A DNA stretch of 64,000 bases from Pisaster brevispinus. Taxonomy: Eukaryota > Echinodermata > Asteroidea > Forcipulatida > Asteriidae. Numbering within the stretch: position 1 is the first letter of the stretch; the number at the start of each line of letters is the position of its first letter. Location of the stretch: NCBI GenBank assembly GCA_023634235.1, contig JAMKCF010000002.1, positions 12,712,591 through 12,776,590 of the forward strand, given 5' to 3'. The position numbers and the translations under genes are program-made. This document shows positions 56,385 through 64,000 of this stretch, piece after piece. Under the pieces are notes generated by a model that had not been told where the DNA came from, searched no databases, and saw only the letters and a list, made by a program, of their open reading frames with translations.

Positions 56385-56750
56385 TTCCAGAGGGGTTGTC
56401 ATCGTCGATTTACCTATAAGATGGGGGCCGTGGTGACGTCAATGCTAAATATGCAATAATAAATTTCAGATCAAACTCATATTTCCGAGAACGATGGATG
56501 TATTGACCGCCTTGCACGACGCGGAACGCACCTCTGCATAATGCACGTCGACCATTTCCGCCATTTTGGGAGACCATTTCCGTCATTTTGGGAGTCCATT
56601 CCTTTGTGTACATTTTGACTCCGAAAATGGTGGACAGTATAGGCGCGTGTAATAGTGCGCTGCGTGTTGTAAAATGGATCGATATCCAGTGAGGCTGCTG
56701 ACATTAGAAATCTCCGAAAGTCCCTGGTTTCAATACTGAAAGGTACTGAA
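56385..56750. other. No gene recognised
   Basis: A short direct repeat of CATTTCCG(C/T)CATTTTGGGAG occurs at 56550-56595. Confidence 0.4.
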
Positions 56751-56754
56751 AACG

Positions 56755-56875
56755 GCTATCAGCTGTGGCTAGTGGAGGGTTGCTGAAAAGGCCGATTCTT
56801 CAACTTTGTTGTTGCAATCAGCAGCTGTAGCCGTAGCCGTAGCCGTAGCCAAAGTCACTTGATTCAGACGCGGCC
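56755..56875. mobile_element. Foldback GGCTAC family, copy
   Basis: AACGGCTATCAGCTGTGGCT on the left, CGATTCTTCAAC in the centre and AGCTGTAGCCGTAGCCGTAG on the right, ending TTCAGACGCGGCC as in the 13.2 kb copy. Confidence 0.75.
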
Positions 56876-56879
56876 TTAC

Positions 56880-58330
56880 CCTTTAGTTAGTGATATCCAG
56901 AAGCTTATACCTTCTCAATAAATTTAGATATGCGGGGGAGGAAGGTTACAGTCACCTCGCGTAGTTATGTCTGTAAAGTGGAGGCACGACACCTACACAT
57001 AAATCTTAGAATAATTTGCTTTAGAATTACCGTGACGTTAATTGATTTCTTATATCAATACAGCGGAGAAAAGATAAACAATATTGTGCCCAATGATACC
57101 TGGAAAAAAAAGTATTGATATAGCGCCTGTCGTGCTGATCAGTTGACCTCCCCCTATCCCGGCTCCGCCCTCCCACTGATCGACTCCAGATTGATCGTCT
57201 TGGTGTGGGTGTATAGATAATAATCCGCCACTCTGCTGTTTAAATAATGGTCATCATTAAAACAATAAAGGGATCTGTAGATGCGAATGTAAAGGTGTCA
57301 TTATAGGGCCTACCTAATGACCCCTGAAGCTTCATACTTCTAGAATGCTCAGTTAAGAACTCATCGTTTCGGTAGAGAATCTGATTCCTATTGGATCTTG
57401 TCTATATTATTGTCTTCGGCAAGAACTTGCTTTTTTGAACTTCTTTCCCGAGGCAATCCACTTCGTTCCTTGGCTGTACACCGATGTCGTTAGCATTGTG
57501 CTGATCGGAATGGAACATTTCATATTGAATGAAATCCCTTATAATTGAAAAGCTTACAAGAAAATAAACAGGGGTATTGAGGTACTGTAATTGTCCTAAG
57601 ATAAAATGAGGTTATCCGACTCTCTAATAACTCCCCTTCTGCTTGAGACTGCGAAACTGCCAATAAGCAAACAAGGTTTACAAACTCCCCCTTCCCTGCT
57701 CCCGTCCTTCCACGCCCGATGACTTGAGCATTAATTGAGTTACAGAACAAACACCGGCCGGAAATTGAACAGTGTTAACTTTCGCCTGGGGGATAATGAA
57801 ATTATTGATTATGGTCATCAGTTTTAATAACCCACCGACCACTCGTACCTATATTTGGAAGATTGAGGGGGGGGGGCTACCCATGTACCCAGGATCTTGA
57901 ATAAAGAGATGACTGGATGACCGGCTTGCGATTTGCATCAATAACTGATATTAAAGACATGGTCAAGCTTGGATAATTAGGCCAAGCAGGGTCTATCTTA
58001 ATGATGCTCTAAATCTGAAATCTCAAGTGGTATATCGTTGGTGCTACACGGGAGGAATTGTCTCCAGACATTATCTCCGTCCAAAATGCCTTTGGTGAAA
58101 CTATGTTAGGATGCTGTCTTTTCTGTATCCCTTCTAAATTGAGTGCATCTGTTCAGATGTCTTCATCACATCTATTTGTGGGTATCTTCCGGCTACGGGT
58201 CACGGCGCTGGTCGCTCTTTGAAGTTCCCTTGGTTCCACTGCCCGAACGATAGCATACTAATAATGGTGATGATAATGTTCACGGGTTGTGACCGCTGGA
58301 ATTGTCCGGTCATTAGCTTAACAGGAAGAT
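56880..58330. other. No gene recognised
   Basis: GC-balanced block 57120-57480, possibly conserved non-coding DNA. G-run at 57868-57876. Confidence 0.4.
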
Positions 58331-58360
58331 GATGCAATTACTGTTACGCCCCAAAAAAAA

Positions 58361-58578
58361 ACTACCGGGTCGGAATTGATCCGGATTCCGGATCCCATTA
58401 GGGCTGACCCGGAAACTGGTCAAACAAAATGGGATTTTTAATTCGGATTGTGCCTCAGTTTGACCCATTGCTTGGTCATTTCGACCCAAATTCCGAATCA
58501 TAGTGACCCGGAAATGGGTCAGGACCCACGGAACCCGGATCCGAGTTCAACTCTGACCTCGGAGTTTTTAAGAGTGTG
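58361..58578. mobile_element. GGGTCA-rich TIR element
   Basis: The left end ACCGGGTCGGAATTGATCCG and right end GAGTTCAACTCTGACCTCGG are imperfect inverted repeats. TGACCCGGAAATGGGTCAGG near the right end and CCACGGAACCCGGATCC match the 32.1-32.8 kb and 47.3 kb copies. It ends TTTTTAAGAGTGTG. Confidence 0.75.
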
Positions 58579-58579
58579 G

Positions 58580-59010
58580 GGAAAATGTGCCCTGTGTTGT
58601 TCCCTTTAAAACATTGCAAGTATGTATGGAAGGTGAACCAAACAGACAATTCCGAAAAAGGTATGAATGCATTTCACTCGCTATAAAATAAACATCACCA
58701 CACTTATACCTGTATACTCCCGAGGAAACCTTTTAAGATAAATCATATTATTCCATTCACTATTCATAACAAACTTCCTAGGTAACAGTCTCTGGGGACG
58801 GCGCGAGTGTCACATTGCAATAGATTTGCCTTCTCGTCGGCGAGATCGGAAACTGACCATCAGGTACATCAGAAAGCAAAAAATGGCGACAGGAATTTGA
58901 CATTTTGAAGTTATTGTTTCTCATTTCCTTTAAAGGGAATGTCACGTGTTGTATATTTTGTTTGATTTAAGCTTTGTTGCATTACTGAAAACAACCTCGT
59001 TGGAAAATTT
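58580..59010. other. No gene recognised
   Basis: No frame or repeat noted. Confidence 0.4.
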
Positions 59011-59013
59011 GGT

Positions 59014-59315
59014 TGTGTATCGTGGCCAAGCGGTTATAGATCACCAGACTCAAGCTATGGTGTTTCTGATCAACAGTGTTTGGGTTCGAGTCCCGGTCTT
59101 GACGCCTGTGTCCTTAAGCAAGAAACTTAGCCATTATTGCTTCGTCATTCGGATGGAACATAATGCCGTCCGGTCCCGTACATGTGTTGTGTAATGCACG
59201 AAAAATAACCCAGTTTCACCTATCGAGACGAGAATGGGTTTGCCTCGATGTTTCCGGCAGTGGCTGTTGAATGCACCGCTAAATAAATTGGTCTCGTAGT
59301 TCAAAAGATTCAAAA
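59014..59315 (+). mobile_element. tRNA-Leu-derived SINE, near full length
   Basis: A perfect A box (TGGCCAAGCGG, 59023-59033) and B box (GGTTCGAGTCC, 59083-59093). The CCAGACTCAAGCTATGG anticodon-arm region matches tRNA-Leu(CAA). The body follows (CCTGTGTCCTTAAGCAAGAA, GCTTCGTCATTCGGATGG, AATAACCCAGTTTCACCTAT) with a 3' end at GGTCTCGTAGTTCAAAAG. An 82-codon frame through it is incidental. A 3' fragment lies at 14488-14605. Confidence 0.85.
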
Positions 59316-59384
59316 AACCTGTCTTAAAATGTCTCTGTTTGTTCAGGCACCTTCAGACTCGAACCTTTGAGTACCTTATTTGTA

Positions 59385-59545
59385 GACACGTGCGCTGTAA
59401 GACTATAACATCAGAATTTTCAAAACCCAGGTGAAAGCATATCTGTTTACTTTGTACAGTTGTTGATTTCCCTATATAGCGCATAGGGACCTCACGGTCA
59501 TATGAATGGTTTGTTTATTATTTATTAATATTATATATACAAAAT
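59385..59545 (+). pseudogene. LINE 3' end: ORF2 C-terminus and 3' UTR relic
   Basis: IRIFKTQVKAYLFTLYSC and a stop match the 'FK..LKTYLF' end of L2/CR1-type ORF2 proteins. The following CTATATAGCGCATAGGGACC and TTATTATTTATTAATATTAT look like the corresponding 3' UTR and AT-rich tail. Only the end survives. Confidence 0.5.
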
Positions 59546-59549
59546 TAAA

Positions 59550-60260
59550 AGACTATATTATTATATTTTGGAGGAGTATGAAAACATTTAGTACATAAAT
59601 ACATTATGTTCAAACCAACCCTTAGAATAGTGTCACAATGTTTACTGGATGATCAAGTTGCTGTGTGCTGTATCACCACTGTGTGCACACATCGTTATCG
59701 CAGTGTTTGGAATCTACATTGACTTGGGCCACTGTGGACACACTGTCAAGAAGATGACACTCTGGTCTAATTCCAAATTCGCCCAGTTGACACACTATAA
59801 TATAACACAAATAGTTTGATGTAATCACAGTGTGAATTCACACTACGAATTTGTTTCTATCCGTGGATGTTTTATTAAATAACAGATCAGTTACCTATAA
59901 CTATTTATTTATGTATTTATGTATTTATCTATTTTTCTTATCTCATATCTAATCAGGGTTACCCGTTCAGATACAATGTGGTTTCCCCACACGGGGCTGC
60001 GAGAAAAATAATAACAGAAAGACAGAGTAACGTGCGGAATAAAAACGTCAATTAAAAGGAGCTACTACGATTCAAAATAAAACAGTCAATATCTCTGAGA
60101 TTAACAGTGTGTTATTTCACCTTGTGCTTTGGCCCCTTTGGTGAAAACCTCCAAGGAGACTTTGCTGACAAAGGAACCACGGCCGGACGATTACAAGTAC
60201 AAGCGCCTAAACCATGCAACCACGTAAGCACCCAACGGCGATTAGTTTGCAAAAGATCCT
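59550..60260. other. No gene recognised
   Basis: 59640-59850 is rich in CACTGTG/CACAGTG motifs and might be an unidentified element. Confidence 0.35.
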
Positions 60261-60277
60261 TGTACGGACAGTAGACT

Positions 60278-60347
60278 GGTCCCCTGTAAGACGAGCACTG
60301 GTCTTACAGGCCCAATGATTTCATTGGATACAATGATTTCATTGGGT
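60278..60347. repeat. Two adjacent short foldbacks
   Basis: CCCTGTAAGAC and GTCTTACAGG pair around an eight-base loop. Directly after come two CAATGATTTCATTGG near-palindromes, whose cores are also CCAAT boxes. Confidence 0.7.
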
Positions 60348-60349
60348 AA

Positions 60350-60880
60350 ACGTGCTGTGACGTAAGCTTTCCATATCTGTGTTATGATTGGTCCGAGATG
60401 ATGTAATTTGTCAGCTTGCACTTTCGATATCTGCATGCAGCGTGTGCATAATGTTGTGTACATCATGTAGTGTTGTTTTTGTGTGTACATGTGAATTGAC
60501 TGCGAGTCTCAACGTGAAAGGAATGCTAGGTCAAAGGTACATCTGGCAACATCCGGTCAGGCTGGTATCTGGCGTTATTCACTAGCCTCGAAATGTGACG
60601 TCAGATGTTCAGGGTATGCGGACAGAGCCGGTGCCGGTTCCAAAACGCCCCCACTATCCAATAACGGCACGGTTTAGATACCACGCCTGTGGATGTATTG
60701 AAGGAGGTATCAATGCCCCGGTGGCATAATAGCACATCGAATGGTACACCCACAACTCACCCCCAATACTTAACTTTTGAAAACGGGTACAGAAATAGAA
60801 GCAGCATAGGTGAGATGTTTTGAAATGAGTCAGATCACCTGGTGGTCTGGAGGCCGGCCTCCGGGGAGCTTTTTTGTCAA
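60350..60880. promoter_or_regulatory. Upstream region of the 60882 exon
   Basis: Contains TGACGTCA (about 60597-60604), CATCCAATAACGG-like sequence with a CCAAT core at about 60657, and GC-rich blocks. There is no clear TATA box. Promoter status is inferred only from position. Confidence 0.2.
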
Positions 60881-60881
60881 C

Positions 60882-61004
60882 ATGGCTTTTAATAAAGCAA
60901 TAGTCCGGTCCACATCTCTGGTAGTAGGCTACTTATGTCTGCTTTCCATTTTCTGTAAACAGTCCGCAGATTGTCGTGAAGCAAAGGGTTCTTATTGCAT
61001 TGAA
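60882..61004 (+). CDS. First coding exon of a secreted, Cys-containing protein
   Basis: ATG at 60882 encodes 41 residues: a basic n-region (MAFNKAIVR), a hydrophobic core (LVVGYLCLLSIF, about residues 13-24), a likely cleavage after CKQSA, then DCREAKGSYCIE. The exon ends GAA followed by GTGAGT, a consensus donor, in phase 0. Three downstream acceptors keep an open phase: 61144 (after TTTACTTTTATTTTAG; starts CCFRGIMIGLC, stops after 33 codons), 61153 (after GCTGTTTCAG; stops after 11) and 62139 (see next entry). An in-frame ATG at about 60825 exists but would bury the signal peptide. The family is not recognised. Confidence 0.5.
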
Positions 61005-62138
61005 GTGAGTTAATAGGCGATTAATTTGATGGAAGCTGAATCTTCGTAGGTTTTTTTGCTAGAAGAAACTGAAAACTACATGTTTTCGTTCAATCGCAAA
61101 CTGCAATTAGGGAGGTTTTTATGACTGTTTACTTTTATTTTAGTGCTGTTTCAGGGGTATCATGATTGGCCTGTGCAACACCCGGAATAAACAGTCCTTA
61201 AGAATTGTCTTGGGATCGGGGAGGGGGGTTAAAGCAAGATTATAGATTTGTCATCTTCTTATGAAAAAAATGACCTTTAACAGTATATTCAATTTGGCGA
61301 GTGTCTAATTAACAACGATCGAAGCCACTGACTAAACGAAGGGCAAAATAATAACAACAGATATCATAAACATCAGTGTGGCCAACCTTGTTCCAATTCC
61401 GGGAGAAACCTCCTACAACTTATGGGGGCTCGAGGATGACTTGTTCAATTTTGACTTGTTCGAGGTTGACTTGTTTGGTTGTTCAAAGAAATGATACGGT
61501 ATTTAAGTCATCGTTGAATGCACCCAGGTATTAACCCGAATTTACAACAATCCTTTGTGATTCAGAATAATCCACTTATTCTAAACAATGCCAAAAAACA
61601 AGACTGGATAAGGAATACAGCCTGAATGTCTTTGTTAACTTCAAACATTGCTATTTCTCTTTTCTTTGCGACGAAAAGGCAATGCAACTTTGTTGTTTCA
61701 CAGTCGAACTTTGATCATAGATTTCAAAATGAAACAATATTCAACTCGTCACGCTTTCGGTGTCGAAAAATATTTCTGAAATGAACCGGGCAGAAAGAGA
61801 TTGTAAATGAACAGTACGTATGCGCATTTTCAGTCCCCCTGAATCAATCGTGACCCGGTTACATCATTTATCATTTATTATCATCAAAATGTGATCTGTA
61901 ACTCAGTGTCTGCTATCAGAAAAGCATTACAAGTCTCTTATTCAGAACCGGCATTGTCATTATAATCCCTTGATGCGTTCTTGATCGAGTTTATCTTTAG
62001 GTGTATTTGAATTAGACCAGTTAGGATACATATACAATTCGTTGGTGTGTGTGTGTTTTTTTTATGAATTTAAATATTAGTCTTTTTTTTCTTCTTCTTC
62101 TTCTTTTTTTTTTCTTTTTTTTTTTTTTGGTACAACAG
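61005..62138 (+). other. Putative intron of the 60882 gene
   Basis: Begins GTGAGT and ends in a 40-base pyrimidine tract plus TACAACAG. It contains the alternative acceptors at 61143 and 61152. No repeat was recognised. Confidence 0.25.
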
Positions 62139-62258
62139 TGCCACGGGACTTGTATTTTAAGTAAAATAATATATTCTCAGCACTTTGATAGATTCCATTT
62201 CGACGAAAACAAGATTAAATTTGCACATTTTTGTATACAACCTTGTCTCTTAGGGTAG
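62139..62258 (+). CDS. Candidate terminal exon, cysteine-rich secreted peptide
   Basis: After an unusually long pyrimidine tract and an AG at 62137-62138, a phase-0 frame of 39 codons reads CHGTCILSKIIYSQHF, continues through FHFDENKIKFAHF, and ends CIQPCLLG and a stop. Joined to 60882-61004 it gives an 80-residue precursor with a mature part of about 51 residues and six cysteines: C-x7-C-x2-C-x3-C-x26-C-x3-C. An even cysteine count and paired C-x3-C motifs suit a disulfide-rich peptide. There is no database evidence and two nearer acceptors compete, so this is inference. Confidence 0.3.
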   Translation, partial: CHGTCILSKIIYSQHFDRFHFDENKIKFAHFCIQPCLLG

Positions 62259-62259
62259 A

Positions 62260-63070
62260 AAGATATGAATCGGCCATAGTTTTGACAGTTTGTTTTGCCG
62301 GCATGAGACGAGACCTAATTGTGGTGTATTTTCACAGGTGCGTTTATGTGCATATTTATTGATCGCCCATAAAGTGGGCATGCACATTCTGGACTAATGA
62401 CATACTTTACGATGAGCGTTTGCGGACGACCTTTAAAGGAGTTGTGAGACGTTTTATAAATTGATCCGTGGTTTTGTAAGAACCCATATACGATAAACAG
62501 TTTGTGCACGCTGTGGTGACGAATCAGACGTACAAAGAACAAATCGCGAACGTTCAAGAGAGCAATGTGTAAAAAGAACAAGCTGCGAACGTTCCAGGGG
62601 CCAAAGTGTTTAAAAAACTAGCTGTGAACGTACCTGGACCAATTTGTACAACGTTCAAGTCGTGAAAGTTCCAGGGACCAATGTTTATTACCCATACAGA
62701 GCACATACCTTTAACGGAGAGCTTCTAGCGTTCCTGGGCCAAATCTACATAGTCAATAATAACAACCAAAAGTTAACAACAAAAAGAGCAGTCTGGAACA
62801 TTTCAGGACTTCCGTCATAAAAAAAGGTTATACATACACTCTTAAAGAGAAGTGTAAAATGTTGCTGTGTAAAAAACTGCTGGCTACAAATGTTGTGTAA
62901 CTTTTGATCAATTTTGGGTAAAACGACAATTTTTGTTGTACCCCTCACTTGTGTAAAATAAAATACACAAGGAAAAGGTAATACAGTACCCAAGTTGGGT
63001 ACGAAATTAAATCGCACAGCACAGAGGTTCAACATACAACAGAGATACAACAGTGTTTTTAACCTCAAGC
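62260..63070. other. Probable element remnants, no gene
   Basis: 62500-62740 has three loosely repeated GAACGTTC(A/C)AG blocks. 62835-63000 (ACACTCTTAAAGAGAAGTGT onward) looks like the start of a mobile element joined to the duplicated block. Confidence 0.4.
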
Positions 63071-63074
63071 AGTG

Positions 63075-63848
63075 TAACTTTTGCACAACAAATGGTAAGA
63101 AGTAACTGAAAATGGGGGTAAACTGCTCCTCGTGGAAACGTTTTACCCATAATGCAATGTGTACCATACATTTGGACAAGGCAAGTCTCAGGCACATATC
63201 ACAATCAAATAACGATGGGGTGGACGTCATTCTAATGTTGCAGGTCGTTCATGTCCATGGAACCAAAGTTGCCAAGAGGGAAGTTTTGGTTGAGTTTTGA
63301 AGGTGCTTAAATTGTCATGGTTTTATGATGCCTCAGTTTTCATGATTTGTAAACATGTTTTGAAGGTGCTTAAATTTTAATGGTTTAAAAACCATGTTTT
63401 GAAGGTGCTTCAAATGTCATGGTTTATATACAATGTTTTGAAGGTGCTTAAATTTTCATGGTAACTTTTGCACAATAAATGGTAAGAAATAACTGAAAAT
63501 GGGGGTAAACTGCTCCTCGTGGAAACATTTTACCCATAATGCAACGTGTACCATACATTTGGACAAGGCAAGTCTCAGGCACATATCGCAATCAAAGAAC
63601 GATGGGGTGGACGTCATTCTAATGTTGCAGGTCGTTCATGTCTATGGAACCAAAGTTGCCAAGAGGGAAGTTTTGGTTGAGTTTTGAAGGTGCTTAAATT
63701 GTCATGGTTTATAAACCATGTCTTATGATGCCTCAGTTTTCATGATTTGTAAACATGTTTTGAAGGTGCTTACAATTTCATGGTTTATATACAATGTTTT
63801 GAAGGTGCTTAAATTTTCATGGTTTACAAATCATGGTGTATAAACCAT
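63075..63848. repeat. Tandem duplication, 387-bp unit, with internal short repeats
   Basis: GTAACTTTTGCACAACAAAT at 63075 and GTAACTTTTGCACAATAAAT at 63462 start two units that are nearly identical. Each ends in several copies of TTTTGAAGGTGCTTAAATT followed by CATGGTTTATAAACC. A 62-codon frame starting MGVNCSSWK occurs in both copies with few changes; it is probably incidental. Confidence 0.93.
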
Positions 63849-63854
63849 GTTTTA

Positions 63855-63990
63855 TGATGAATTCAATTTTCATGGTTTATAAACCATAATTTCTAAGCTT
63901 TGATTGTATATTCATGGTATGTAAACCACGAATGTCAAAAAACGCTAAACACTTAATTGACAAACGGCGCCCCATAGTTGAAGGGGGTGA
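63855..63990 (+). mobile_element. GGTTTATAAACC repeat family, copy 2
   Basis: CATGGTTTATAAACCATAAT, CTTTGATTGTATATTCATGG, GTCAAAAAACGCTAAACACT and AATTGACAAACGGCGCCCCA match 26655-26860 in reverse complement. The 387-bp tandem units join it directly, so they may be the interior of the same element. Confidence 0.8.
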
Positions 63991-64000
63991 GGCATTATCT

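Noticed and set aside
59014..59095. Possible functional tRNA-Leu gene
   Set aside because: The head is tRNA-like, but the acceptor stem is broken and a SINE body is attached.
62745..63230. 161-codon minus-strand frame, among the longest non-repeat frames
   Set aside because: It runs across the start of the 387-bp tandem unit and adjoining element sequence, is Phe/Leu/Cys-rich from T-rich DNA, and has no domain.

Overview
This window looks like nuclear DNA from an animal, most likely a deuterostome marine invertebrate; an echinoderm such as a sea star is my best guess. It is AT-rich, has no operon-like runs of open frames, and is full of microsatellites, minisatellites, tRNA-derived SINEs, LINE relics and many small inverted-repeat (MITE-like) elements. 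The few believable coding pieces are short, bounded by splice signals, and far apart. The echinoderm guess comes from general familiarity with repeats of this style (elements ending in CCCAATTTCATAGAGCTGCT, GGCTACGGCTAC hairpins, GAAACGTC repeats) and was not tested by a search.

Coding content is sparse. The strongest call is a signal-peptide first exon on the minus strand (31070-31153) ending in a perfect GTGAGT donor. Behind it lies a promoter with TATA, CCAAT, ETS and CRE sites and no ATG in the predicted leader. A second signal-peptide exon lies on the plus strand at 60882-61004, also ending in GTGAGT, with a possible cysteine-rich terminal exon at 62139-62258. Weaker candidates are a type II membrane-anchor ORF (7677-7871, minus), an NRF1/ETS/CRE promoter at 36317-36388 with an exon at 36584-36651, a TATA-ORF-poly(A) unit (33466-33921), a defensin-like terminal exon (24086-24141), and several splice-bounded open segments at 4.6-6.5, 17.5, 18.8, 19.4 and 22.4 kb. 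I could not name any of these proteins.

Repeats, left to right: six or more copies of one TIR element with CCCAATTTC ends (2.6, 9.4-10.1, 19.1, 20.9, 23.1, 26.3 kb); a foldback GGCTAC family (best copy 26.9 kb); a TIR element whose arms match the CTCF core motif (11.5, 20.8 kb); five hammerhead-ribozyme-like GAAACGTC repeats (10.3, 17.3, 32.0, 40.5, 44.0 kb); a TIR family rich in GGGTCA (32.1-32.8, 58.4 kb), one copy of which appears to have expanded into the 47.3-47.8 kb minisatellite; SINEs at 14.5, 16.5, 29.3 and 59.0 kb; long microsatellites at 21.2 (GCTT), 25.9 (TC) and 48.1 kb (AAAT); a roughly 70-bp satellite at 54.7-55.4 kb; and a 387-bp tandem duplication at 63.1-63.8 kb.

The rest reads as intron or intergenic DNA. 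Several blocks of more balanced composition carry clustered homeodomain, Hox/Pbx, CRE, nuclear-receptor or CCAAT sites (12.0, 42.4-42.8, 50.9-51.1, 53.9-54.1 kb) and are candidate regulatory DNA. There is no rRNA gene, CRISPR array, intact tRNA gene or intact transposase or reverse transcriptase.
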